From JAIBCC01 sp963763855 (GTDB taxonomy: Bacteria; Acidobacteriota; Blastocatellia; Pyrinomonadales; Pyrinomonadaceae), in assembly GCA_963763855.1 (NCBI GenBank), contig CAVXPU010000005.1, positions 2,914,001-2,978,000 on the forward strand: a stretch of 64,000 nt of DNA. Direction: 5' to 3'. A program made the position numbers and the translations under genes. The notes under the pieces were generated by a model. It saw only the letters and a program-made list of their open reading frames with translations, ran no database searches and was not told the DNA's origin. Positions 17,579 to 24,886 of the stretch are shown here, one piece after another (positions within the stretch are counted from its first letter, which is position 1; every line of letters begins with the position of its first letter).

Positions 17579-18061
17579 TCAACCTATCATAACAGTCGGC
17601 TCGCCTTTAGCAATTTTATTCGGCGGTCCAATTGCTTCCGTTATCGTATCTCCCATTCGTGCAGCAGGCATATTCGCAATCATCACTGTGGTGGACGGTG
17701 TGGTTACAACTCCAGGTCCATGTGGTGGAATTGGCGATGGCGTTGCACAAACATGAATGTCTGAGCCGCAACTTGAAATCATTGCGGAATTTGCCGCTAA
17801 AAGAGACGCTTTCAATGTTTGTTCGGCAGCAAATGCAATCGGTGCCGCTGGTCCGACTGCAGCCTTTGTTGCAGTTTCGGCAGCCGTAATAGAAATTTGA
17901 GCAGCTTGGCTTGCAGCCTGTATCGCGGCAGCGGCAGCGGCACCAACCCCACGCCAAGCAGGCATAAATCCGATAATCACCGTTACGGCGGTAGGACCTC
18001 CTGTTAAAACTGGCGGCAATGGATGAACAACGTTATCTGTAATTCTCGCGGCTGGCGGCAT
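17579..18061 (-). CDS. PAAR domain T6SS spike-tip protein
   Basis: A 160-residue protein whose N- and C-terminal parts contain PAAR-type segments: MPPAARITD at the start and NMPAARMGD about 45 residues from the end, with His and Cys candidates for zinc binding (VVHPL, DIHVCATPSPIPPHGPG). The middle (residues about 35-95) is an Ala-rich helical insert (GAAAAAAIQAASQAAQ). PAAR proteins form the sharpened tip on VgrG and can carry effectors. This one has no extra toxin domain. It is the last gene of the T6SS cluster, next to the HEAT-repeat genes and on the same strand, separated from the M16 gene by a strong terminator. Confidence 0.82.
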   Translation of the reverse strand: MPPAARITDNVVHPLPPVLTGGPTAVTVIIGFMPAWRGVGAAAAAAIQAASQAAQISITAAETATKAAVGPAAPIAFAAEQTLKASLLAANSAMISSCGSDIHVCATPSPIPPHGPGVVTTPSTTVMIANMPAARMGDTITEAIGPPNKIAKGEPTVMIG

Positions 18062-18075
18062 ATTTTTGATTCTCC

Positions 18076-19059
18076 CTATTTGTTAATCATACTTCTGACT
18101 CTATTGATCTCTTCATCAGTATATAAGTTCTTCGATGGTTTGAATGGGAGGTCAAGATTCAGCAAACATACCAACGAATCAACCGCTCCATCAGCAACCC
18201 TCCGCATCTGATAATTACGAACAGAACCGACCCTGATAGCGGCAGTTTTGTCAGAAAGTAAACTCTTTACTTTTGGAACGAAACCAGCGTCGTTCACATA
18301 GCATAGATTTTGCATTGTTTCGTACCTCAAACGAGGCGACTTAGAAGATAGTCTTTCATTTACGAGCTTACGTCCTTGCGAATCTTTTAATTTTGCCAAT
18401 GCATATACTGCATTATTGGCAATAAAGTCTTTTTCAGATAGTCCGCTTTTACTTAGGGCTAAAGGACGAAGCACCGCCAATGTCTGCTCTCCCGGTAAAT
18501 AACCCGCTGCTAATATTGAAAATTCCTTAACAGCTTGATCAGGACTCGTTTTGATAACTTCCAAAACTGTCTGGGTCGCACCTGGATACGCCTGTTTTGA
18601 AAGCTCCTTTGCCGCCGCCAAACGCACATTAATATTTGAATCCTTCAAGCCGGACGCTAAAATATCAGCGGCTTCGCTCACACCAATCGCACCCGCACTC
18701 ATCACTGCCATCTGACGAATTTGGTAATTTGCATCATTCAAAAAAGGTCGAATAATCGGCAATGCCGCTTTTCCCTGCCGTTTCGCTTCGTTTATTGATT
18801 CGTAGCTTCCTTCTGTCAAAAGTTTCTTGAGCAGATTATCTTGTTCTGAGGTTGAAGAATTAAGTTGTTCACTACCTTGTTTCGTGTTTTTTGCCAAATC
18901 TTCAGTCGTTGTCGAGACTGTCGTTGGTGTAACGGGCGTTCCGGAGGCAAGTAAATCAGTTTTTTTTGTACACGTGCAAAAAAATAATAACAAAAGAACT
19001 ACCAAACATTGATAATTGAATTGGTGATTCTTTTTTCTTTTGTTTGTAATTGTCGTCAT
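18076..19059 (-). CDS. exported HEAT-repeat protein (candidate T6SS immunity protein)
   Basis: A 327-residue protein. A basic N-terminus and hydrophobic stretch (residues about 18-28) end in CTC, giving a signal anchor or atypical lipoprotein signal. From about residue 75 it is made of HEAT-type helical repeats (YQIRQMAVMSAGAIG, INVRLAAAKELSK, LRYETMQNL). It is clearly paralogous to the neighbouring 254-residue gene: matching segments include ALPII/ALPVI, NVRLAAAK/NVRIAAAK, YLPGEQT/KLPGDKT and RYQ/RYE. The pair thus has one exported and one cytoplasmic copy. They lie between a predicted metallopeptidase effector and PAAR. An immunity role is inferred from position. It is not a TssJ: the fold and size are wrong. 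Confidence 0.65.
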   Translation of the reverse strand: MTTITNKRKKNHQFNYQCLVVLLLLFFCTCTKKTDLLASGTPVTPTTVSTTTEDLAKNTKQGSEQLNSSTSEQDNLLKKLLTEGSYESINEAKRQGKAALPIIRPFLNDANYQIRQMAVMSAGAIGVSEAADILASGLKDSNINVRLAAAKELSKQAYPGATQTVLEVIKTSPDQAVKEFSILAAGYLPGEQTLAVLRPLALSKSGLSEKDFIANNAVYALAKLKDSQGRKLVNERLSSKSPRLRYETMQNLCYVNDAGFVPKVKSLLSDKTAAIRVGSVRNYQMRRVADGAVDSLVCLLNLDLPFKPSKNLYTDEEINRVRSMINK

Positions 19060-19095
19060 TTTTACTCCCTCAATAAACCAAAAACCTTTGTAAGG

Positions 19096-19860
19096 CTACG
19101 TTCTTGAAGTTTTTTCTTCAACTTCGCGAATCTCCCGGTCACCGTAAATTCTATCTTTCGCCGTGACAAATGAAGCTGATACACCTCCAAGAAATAACGC
19201 AGTTTCAACAGCTTGATCGCAAACACGGCGGTATTTAGGAGCCTTAATATTTCCAAACTTTATCGCCTCTGTCTTGTCACCCAAAAGTCGTTTGGCATAG
19301 GGCAAAAGTCGTCTGTCTTTGATATAAATCAATTTCTCAAGTGCTTGATAACGGATACCCGGAATCTCATCGCTTAATTCCTCAACGATTTTGCTTTTAG
19401 CCTCTGTGTCACCAAGCCTAGCTAATGCCATTTCCGCATTTTCCGAAACTTGTCCGCTATCGGATTCATTAACCTTTTTCAAAACTTCGATGGTTTTATC
19501 CCCCGGAAGTTTGCCTGCTGATAGGACTAAGGATTCTTTAATAACTTCATCATTGCAGTTTTCTATTTTACTAAGCACAGCGTCGGTTAATGCCGGATAT
19601 GGGTTTTCGTTAATTGCCTTAGCCGCTGCAATTCTGACATTTACGTTGTCATCATCAAGCCCTGCAATGAAAATTGGTACTGCAGCCTCACTCTGAATTG
19701 CAGCAGCACTCGCGACCGCTATTTGACGTTTCTGATAATTTTCATCGCGGCTGTATTTTTCAATTACAGGCAAAGCATTTGCACCGAGCTTACCTGCTTC
19801 TTTTACAGCGTCCCAACTGGCACTCTGAAAAGCTACTTCCAAATAATTTAATCCATCCAT
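19096..19860 (-). CDS. cytoplasmic HEAT-repeat protein (candidate T6SS immunity/chaperone)
   Basis: A 254-residue protein built almost wholly of HEAT-type repeats, with no signal peptide. Repeat units include YQKRQIAVASAAAIQ, VNVRIAAAKAINE, VIKESLVLSAGKLPG and IRYQALEKLIYIKD. It is a paralogue of the exported HEAT protein directly downstream. It starts 13 bp after the stop of the zincin gene, so the two are almost certainly co-transcribed and perhaps translationally linked. Possible roles are a cytoplasmic immunity protein protecting the producer before secretion, or an adaptor/chaperone for loading the effector. Sequence alone does not decide. Confidence 0.65.
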   Translation of the reverse strand: MDGLNYLEVAFQSASWDAVKEAGKLGANALPVIEKYSRDENYQKRQIAVASAAAIQSEAAVPIFIAGLDDDNVNVRIAAAKAINENPYPALTDAVLSKIENCNDEVIKESLVLSAGKLPGDKTIEVLKKVNESDSGQVSENAEMALARLGDTEAKSKIVEELSDEIPGIRYQALEKLIYIKDRRLLPYAKRLLGDKTEAIKFGNIKAPKYRRVCDQAVETALFLGGVSASFVTAKDRIYGDREIREVEEKTSRT

Positions 19861-19873
19861 AAGTTACACCAGT

Positions 19874-21097
19874 TTAAGGGAGTCTTGTGGCAGTTCGTCT
19901 TACTTCTGCCATTTCCAAATCCGATTTATCGTTATTTAATTGCTTGATTGTCAGCATTCCACCGACTGCATTTCTACCATAACCTACGTCGTCTCGGAAT
20001 GGCAGATTATGTGCAGCCCTATTTGGTTCAATAGGCGGATTATTTCCCAGTCGTATTCCCGTAAACGCCCACATCAAGCGTCGGCGAGATATTGTGTCAA
20101 AACGTATAACCCTGCCAGTTCCCGGAATCGCGGCATCAGGTCTTGTGTTAATATGCAAAAATGAATTTGTCGGGTCATTTACTATATTGAAGAGATGACC
20201 GCTTTCATGTGCGATAACTTGAAAACTGGTAGCCCAATCTGCAACGTACAAACCATAATTGGTTGGATCAGTAATCGCACTTGTCGCTACGCCCGCAGTC
20301 GCATTAATGGGATTGGCGGCAGTTCCATCAGCAATTTGCGGAACAAAATGAGCGTTAATCGCACCTGCCACACGATTTAATTGCATCGTTCCGTTAAATT
20401 CAGCATTAGATAAATCATCAACCATTCCTTGGTTTGTCAGGGCAATTGCTGCAGCACGATCAATTGCCGCATCAAGATTGAGCCTGATTCCATAAGGAAA
20501 GTAGATAAGATTTGCACCTGCTATAAGAGCTCTTATCGAAGCATCGGTTCGAGTTGATTGAGCAGGGAATGCTATTCCCGGAGTTGCAGGATTCGGGAAA
20601 GCATTACCTGTGATTGTCGGGACATGTGCCACCATACGAACATCAATTATTGGATTGACCGAAACTTGCATCCGATGGATTATAGGTCCGCCAATTGTGC
20701 CGAAGCGAACTTCCAAATTTGCTGTGCCGGATGTCAATGCCCGTAATTTAACCATCATCTCTTTGGTCGAAGGCAGGGCGGCATTCGCTGCCGGAAGAGT
20801 GATTTCAAAAATAGCAGCGTTTGAAGAAGTGACAAACAATTGTCCCGCATTTTCCATATCCATGCGAATAAGCCGGACACGGGTTTCAGGACGTGCCGCT
20901 GCTGCAACTGCTTCATCCAAACCAACGGGCATAACTGCCCCGCCCGTTGCATGCGGCAGAAATCCACGGTCGTCAACCTCAGGAGCATCGGCATCATATG
21001 TACCCGAGCTAACAGTCGGGTCAGTGGCATGCGGTGCACGGGCAAATCGCACTGGAACAATTCTTTCATATTTATGTACGGTTTTCGTAATTGCCAT
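19874..21097 (-). CDS. predicted HExxH zinc metallopeptidase, T6SS effector candidate
   Basis: A 407-residue protein with no signal peptide. The zinc-binding motif HESGH lies at residues 297-301 (VIAHESGHLFNI); third-ligand candidates are D308 and H315. A short Arg-rich helix follows (ISRRRLMWAF). The N-terminal 150 residues (MAITKTVHKYERIVPVRFARAP...; MVKLRALTSGTANLEVRFGT) look like a beta-rich accessory domain. The gene lies between two peptidoglycan-binding-like genes downstream of vgrG and the HEAT pair, the usual place for T6SS cargo. Lack of an export signal fits direct injection through the T6SS. The substrate (peptidoglycan crosslink or protein) is unknown. The metalloprotease call is firm; effector status is inferred from context. 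Confidence 0.7.
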   Translation of the reverse strand: MAITKTVHKYERIVPVRFARAPHATDPTVSSGTYDADAPEVDDRGFLPHATGGAVMPVGLDEAVAAAARPETRVRLIRMDMENAGQLFVTSSNAAIFEITLPAANAALPSTKEMMVKLRALTSGTANLEVRFGTIGGPIIHRMQVSVNPIIDVRMVAHVPTITGNAFPNPATPGIAFPAQSTRTDASIRALIAGANLIYFPYGIRLNLDAAIDRAAAIALTNQGMVDDLSNAEFNGTMQLNRVAGAINAHFVPQIADGTAANPINATAGVATSAITDPTNYGLYVADWATSFQVIAHESGHLFNIVNDPTNSFLHINTRPDAAIPGTGRVIRFDTISRRRLMWAFTGIRLGNNPPIEPNRAAHNLPFRDDVGYGRNAVGGMLTIKQLNNDKSDLEMAEVRRTATRLP

Positions 21098-21113
21098 TGA
21101 TATTTAATCCTCC

Positions 21114-21635
21114 TTATTCACCGCCTGTATTTCTTACCTTATTCCGCAGTGCCGTTTGGGTTCTTGTTGCCGCAATAGCATCGATAAATAAAGGATCGTT
21201 ATCAGATTGGAAATTGGTAATAGCCAATTCGGTCTCAACTGTAGATTGGTTTTCTATTCCAGCTGTGACAGGAGCCGTGTTATCACCCTGTAATGCCCCG
21301 GCATTGTAACCAAGCATATTTAACCTTTGTTGTAACCCTCTCAATTCGGCAACCGGATGCAATCCGCCAACTAAAAGACTTACATCATACTGAGAGCCCA
21401 AAATACTTAGCTGTGCTGTATCCCCGGCTGCCAATAACATTTCGATTTTACCATCAGCTGGCGTTACTCCAGTGATTGCCGGACCGCCATTAATCGTAAA
21501 AGAAAAATCCAAACCTGCGATTCCGCTCGCTGCATTCGTACCCGCGAAGCGTTGAAAAAAAATTCTGACGCGTCGCCGATTGACGGTGTTAGTTCCGGAA
21601 CCGGTTGCTCTGCTGACTGGTGTTCCTGTTGCCAT
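21114..21635 (-). CDS. peptidoglycan-binding-like T6SS accessory protein
   Basis: A 173-residue protein. Residues about 22-105 form a beta-sandwich-like region with the turn GVTPADGKIEM. Residues about 110-170 resemble a PG_binding_1 helical bundle (LRGLQQRLNMLGYNAGALQGDN ending TQTALRNKV). The same two-part layout is seen in the next gene, and the beta part resembles the VgrG C-terminus. It has no export signal. It sits 16 bp upstream of the zincin gene in the same direction. A likely role is cargo that meets peptidoglycan after injection, or an adaptor between VgrG and the effector; neither is proven. Confidence 0.6.
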   Translation of the reverse strand: MATGTPVSRATGSGTNTVNRRRVRIFFQRFAGTNAASGIAGLDFSFTINGGPAITGVTPADGKIEMLLAAGDTAQLSILGSQYDVSLLVGGLHPVAELRGLQQRLNMLGYNAGALQGDNTAPVTAGIENQSTVETELAITNFQSDNDPLFIDAIAATRTQTALRNKVRNTGGE

Positions 21636-21644
21636 GTTTATTTC

Positions 21645-22253
21645 CTAGCTCCCATGCTTGTCATGAAGTTTGGTGCGAGTGGCTTCATTCACTTCATCGG
21701 TTTCACCTAAACTATTTTTCTTTTTGAATTCCTTGACAGCCGACGACACTTTCCCTCCGCTCTTATCAATGCCAAGAAAACCCAAATTTTGTAATCGTTG
21801 TTCAACTCCTGAATTTTCATTTTCAGGATCGAGAAACCCTAATTGAAGGTGATAAACATCCTCGTCTGTTTTTACCCACGCTTCTTTTTCCTTAGGCGAA
21901 ATCTTCTGCTCAAGTTTCCCATCCCCGTCGGTTGTTCCCTGTATTTCCTGATTACCAATCTTTAAGGTGTACTTTAAATTTTTACGAGGCTCGTCATCCT
22001 CTAAGAGCCTTAATCTCAGCCAAATCTTTTCCACTTTCAATTTAAATTTGTGCTTTTGGTCTGTTGCACCGTTTTCTTCTTTCAAAGTTTTATCCGGTAT
22101 AAAAACAACATCGTCTGGAAACAAAACATCAGGACTTTTACGTTTTTGTCTCAGAGCAGCATTATTGCCGTGTTCCCAAATTTTTTTCCAAGGCATTTTA
22201 AACTTATAGCCCAAGCTGGCAAGACAATCTCCTTTTTTAACTGTGTATTCCAT
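21645..22253 (-). CDS. LysM and peptidoglycan-binding domain protein
   Basis: A 202-residue protein in three parts. An N-terminal LysM-like domain (residues 1-55: YTVKKGDCLASLGYKFKMPWKKIW, ending PDDVVFIPD) is followed by a beta-sandwich segment (LRLRLLEDDEPRKNLKYTL; GTTDGDGKLE) and a C-terminal PG_binding_1-like bundle (GVEQRLQNLGFLGIDKSGGKVSSAVKEFKKKN). LysM proteins encoded next to vgrG are common T6SS cargo adaptors. It has no signal peptide. The start codon lies only 6 bp after the vgrG stop, so it is coupled to vgrG. It shares its last two parts with the next gene downstream. Confidence 0.75.
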   Translation of the reverse strand: MEYTVKKGDCLASLGYKFKMPWKKIWEHGNNAALRQKRKSPDVLFPDDVVFIPDKTLKEENGATDQKHKFKLKVEKIWLRLRLLEDDEPRKNLKYTLKIGNQEIQGTTDGDGKLEQKISPKEKEAWVKTDEDVYHLQLGFLDPENENSGVEQRLQNLGFLGIDKSGGKVSSAVKEFKKKNSLGETDEVNEATRTKLHDKHGS

Positions 22254-22259
22254 AGTAGT

Positions 22260-24656
22260 TTACTCTTTACTCCAAACTGCTCCGTCAAGCTCAGGAAAAG
22301 TTATTTTACAGCTACCCGGGTCTATATTCGTTACCTTTGCTTGTCCTTTTTCGTTGGTAGTACCTTCGGCAAGCGTATTACCATCAGGCAATGTAACTCG
22401 ATACCGTTCACCAATGATTGGATTACCCTCATCATCCTTTAACTCAATCTCAATCCAAGATTTTTTATCCTTATTCTTAGGTGATTTCGGCTTATGCGAC
22501 GGATTAACAAAACTGGGCAATCTTGCCGGCGGAATTGCTCTCCGCTGATTCTTATATGTTGGTGCCTTACTGCCCGGATCTGCATTGTCAGCAATTTCAG
22601 CTTCTTCCGGATCAAGCGGAGGCACAATCGAACCCGGTATAAGAGGCAGTCCGACGCCACCGCTGTTGATAAGAACCATCGTGCCATTTATCTGAACCCC
22701 AGCCGAATTGACCGTAACGAAATTGCCGCCTACCTTGATTGTCAGTCCGGTGGATGCTTCCAAAACTATATTTTTGGCTTTAACATTGAAATCGCCTGCA
22801 TCAATCGCATAATTACCGCCAACTTTTTCAGATTTGCTGCCAATATCATGAGACATCGATCCATCGGTTTTGAAAGCGATTTTGCCTTCAACGTGGCGAT
22901 GATAATCACGTTGGATGTCTTCTATCAAATCACGCTCAATGATCGTATGCACGTCGCGTTCGATTTTTTCGCGTTGATCCCTCTTAACGATCAAATGTCT
23001 GTCGTTACCGATTATTTCACGACGGTTGCTCTTAATTCTAATATCCTGATCTTTCTGACCGTGGAGAAATACCTGCTCTTTCCCTTTTTTATCTTCAAAG
23101 CGAATCTCATTGAATCCTTGTCCACCCAACGATGAATCAGATTTTATCGTCATCTTCGTCTTTTCTTTCGGGAGTTCGTAAGGCGGCATCGAATCAGCTT
23201 TGTAAACACAGCCTGTGATAATCGGATTATCTGGATTACCTTCAAGAAATTGAACGATTACCTCCATTCCAATTCGTGGAAGGAACATCATCCCCCAGCG
23301 ATTTCCCGCCCAAGCTTGGGCAACACGAATCCAGCAAGAACTATCCGAATCATTCTTTCCATCTCGATCCCAATGGAATTGAACCTTTACCCGACCATAT
23401 TTATCGGTAAAAATTTCTTCATTTGGAGGTCCGACAACAATTGCTGTTTGACTGCCGCGAACAATTGGTTTTGGGGTTTTCAGCTCAGGACGAAACTCAG
23501 GTTTTCCTGAACCATGCGGAATGCAGGTGAAATAATTTCTATACGCCTGTGCAACAATGTTGTTGGAGCTATACGCAGGAGATTGATCTGCATCATGGGT
23601 TATCGAAAGTAGGATATAAGGCAAATTATAATCACTATTCGGATGGTTCTTTAGATGAAAGCGATGTCCCGAGGTTAGTGTGCAGCAATCAGACTCCCCA
23701 CTAGATATAATGTAGCTTGCTTCAAGCGATTCAATCCGGTTTTTTGCAGTTCTATCGTTATCTGTATAAATATTATCTAAGTCACTTTTCTGTTCGGATC
23801 CGTCTTTACTGATTCCATCATACTTTCTGGCATAGCCTGCCGGATATTTATAGACCTCTAATTTTTCATTTCCTCCAACCTTAAACCGGGTCGTTTGCTC
23901 AACCTCAAGTTTTTTCTCCGGCAATTGAAAATTATGATCCCAAAATAAAACCTTCCCCGTCTGCAATTTATAGTTAAGCAACCACGCTTTAATTGCTGAT
24001 TCAAAGTGCTCCTCCTTCAGGTCTTGGTTTATGTATCCCAATTCACATTTGGTCGGACAGTCTCTTGGGTTTTGGAAATTATCGGTTATTATCATTGTTT
24101 CCGAATTCTCGGCAAATTCGAAGTAGTAGGAAATACCTTCTTCTTCCATCAAACGTGAGGCAAAATCAAAGTCAGTTTCATCATATTGAGCACAATAATT
24201 TCTGGGCTTATAGTCTTTGGTGAGTTGAATTTTCACGGGATATCCCGCAAAAACTACTTTTAGAATTTCTTCAACATCTTTTTGCTGGAAAATTCTACTT
24301 TGAGAAATTTGTGTAAGCTCCCAAACTTGCGGAACGATTGTTGCACTAAAATGCGAGTATCTGAGGTCTCTTCCATTAAAAGAAATAGAGTTGAATATGC
24401 CATTAAAGTAGCGTTCGCCTCCATCTGTCTGAGTTATTGAAATTGTCGCAGGCTGTCCAAGGATCTTGGCTGGATCCAAGGCGGTAGGCTTGCGTGCATC
24501 AATAACTTCATCTTGATCATCGTAGAGAAGATTTACATCTATTGCGTATAATTTAGATACTTCTTCTGTAACAGACAGCCTAGAAATCAATATAAAATCT
24601 TGTCCGAGATTTGTGGAGATTGATAATAGTCTGCCTTCCTGAGTTGCTTTTGCCAT
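22260..24656 (-). CDS. vgrG: T6SS spike protein VgrG with C-terminal TTR-like extension
   Basis: A 798-residue VgrG (TssI). It has the N-terminal gp27-like part (residues about 5-380, with FNGIFNSISFNGRDLRYSHF and MEEEGISYYFEF), then the gp5 OB-fold (GPPNEEIFTDKYGRVKVQFHWDRDG and AGNRWGMMFLPRIGMEVIVQFLEGNPDNP) and the long beta-helix needle (RREIIGNDRHLIVKRDQREKIERDVHTIIE). After a Pro/Lys linker, residues about 728-795 form a small transthyretin-like domain (DDEGNPIIGERYRVTLPDG; GTTNEKGQAKV) of the kind that docks effectors or adaptors. It is transcribed after clpV but from its own 230-bp leader containing a hairpin. It heads the cargo module down to PAAR. Confidence 0.95.
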   Translation of the reverse strand: MAKATQEGRLLSISTNLGQDFILISRLSVTEEVSKLYAIDVNLLYDDQDEVIDARKPTALDPAKILGQPATISITQTDGGERYFNGIFNSISFNGRDLRYSHFSATIVPQVWELTQISQSRIFQQKDVEEILKVVFAGYPVKIQLTKDYKPRNYCAQYDETDFDFASRLMEEEGISYYFEFAENSETMIITDNFQNPRDCPTKCELGYINQDLKEEHFESAIKAWLLNYKLQTGKVLFWDHNFQLPEKKLEVEQTTRFKVGGNEKLEVYKYPAGYARKYDGISKDGSEQKSDLDNIYTDNDRTAKNRIESLEASYIISSGESDCCTLTSGHRFHLKNHPNSDYNLPYILLSITHDADQSPAYSSNNIVAQAYRNYFTCIPHGSGKPEFRPELKTPKPIVRGSQTAIVVGPPNEEIFTDKYGRVKVQFHWDRDGKNDSDSSCWIRVAQAWAGNRWGMMFLPRIGMEVIVQFLEGNPDNPIITGCVYKADSMPPYELPKEKTKMTIKSDSSLGGQGFNEIRFEDKKGKEQVFLHGQKDQDIRIKSNRREIIGNDRHLIVKRDQREKIERDVHTIIERDLIEDIQRDYHRHVEGKIAFKTDGSMSHDIGSKSEKVGGNYAIDAGDFNVKAKNIVLEASTGLTIKVGGNFVTVNSAGVQINGTMVLINSGGVGLPLIPGSIVPPLDPEEAEIADNADPGSKAPTYKNQRRAIPPARLPSFVNPSHKPKSPKNKDKKSWIEIELKDDEGNPIIGERYRVTLPDGNTLAEGTTNEKGQAKVTNIDPGSCKITFPELDGAVWSKE

Positions 24657-24688
24657 TTTGAATCGTCCTCTAATTCACTACACAAAAT

Positions 24689-24734
24689 CGTCTTACTACT
24701 TCGGGCAATATTAACATTGCTCTATTGTAAGACG
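24689..24734 (-). promoter_or_regulatory. two-tier hairpin in the vgrG 5' leader
   Basis: CGTCTTAC (24689-24696) pairs perfectly with GTAAGACG (24727-24734), and inside it GCAAT (24705-24709) pairs with ATTGC (24716-24720). The structure lies 33-78 bp upstream of the vgrG start. There is no T tract, so it looks more like a leader structure or protein-binding palindrome than a terminator. The function is unknown. Confidence 0.45.
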
Positions 24735-24837
24735 GAATGATTATAAAAAAATTGCACTCTATCGCATATAATTCTTTAACCTACAAGATAATTCATCGGA
24801 GGTATTGATTTTCGCAGCCAAATTCAATTGAAATAGA

Positions 24838-24878
24838 AATGTCCGGCTGTAGGTAATTTCGCCACACAACCGGACATT
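24838..24878 (-). terminator. terminator-like hairpin after clpV
   Basis: The stem aatgtccgg (24838-24846) and ccggacatt (24870-24878) is a perfect 9 bp around a 23-nt loop, 8 bp past the clpV stop. The T run is weak. It should end or attenuate the main T6SS transcript before vgrG. Confidence 0.6.
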
Positions 24879-24886
24879 CGAACTTT

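Noticed and set aside
18076..19059. Exported HEAT protein as the missing TssJ
   Set aside because: TssJ is a small beta-sandwich lipoprotein; this is a 327-residue helical repeat protein with an atypical lipobox and a cytoplasmic paralogue.
20610..21107. 165-codon plus-strand frame opposite the zincin gene
   Set aside because: It is an antisense shadow; the minus strand carries the HESGH protein with a fitting start and neighbours.
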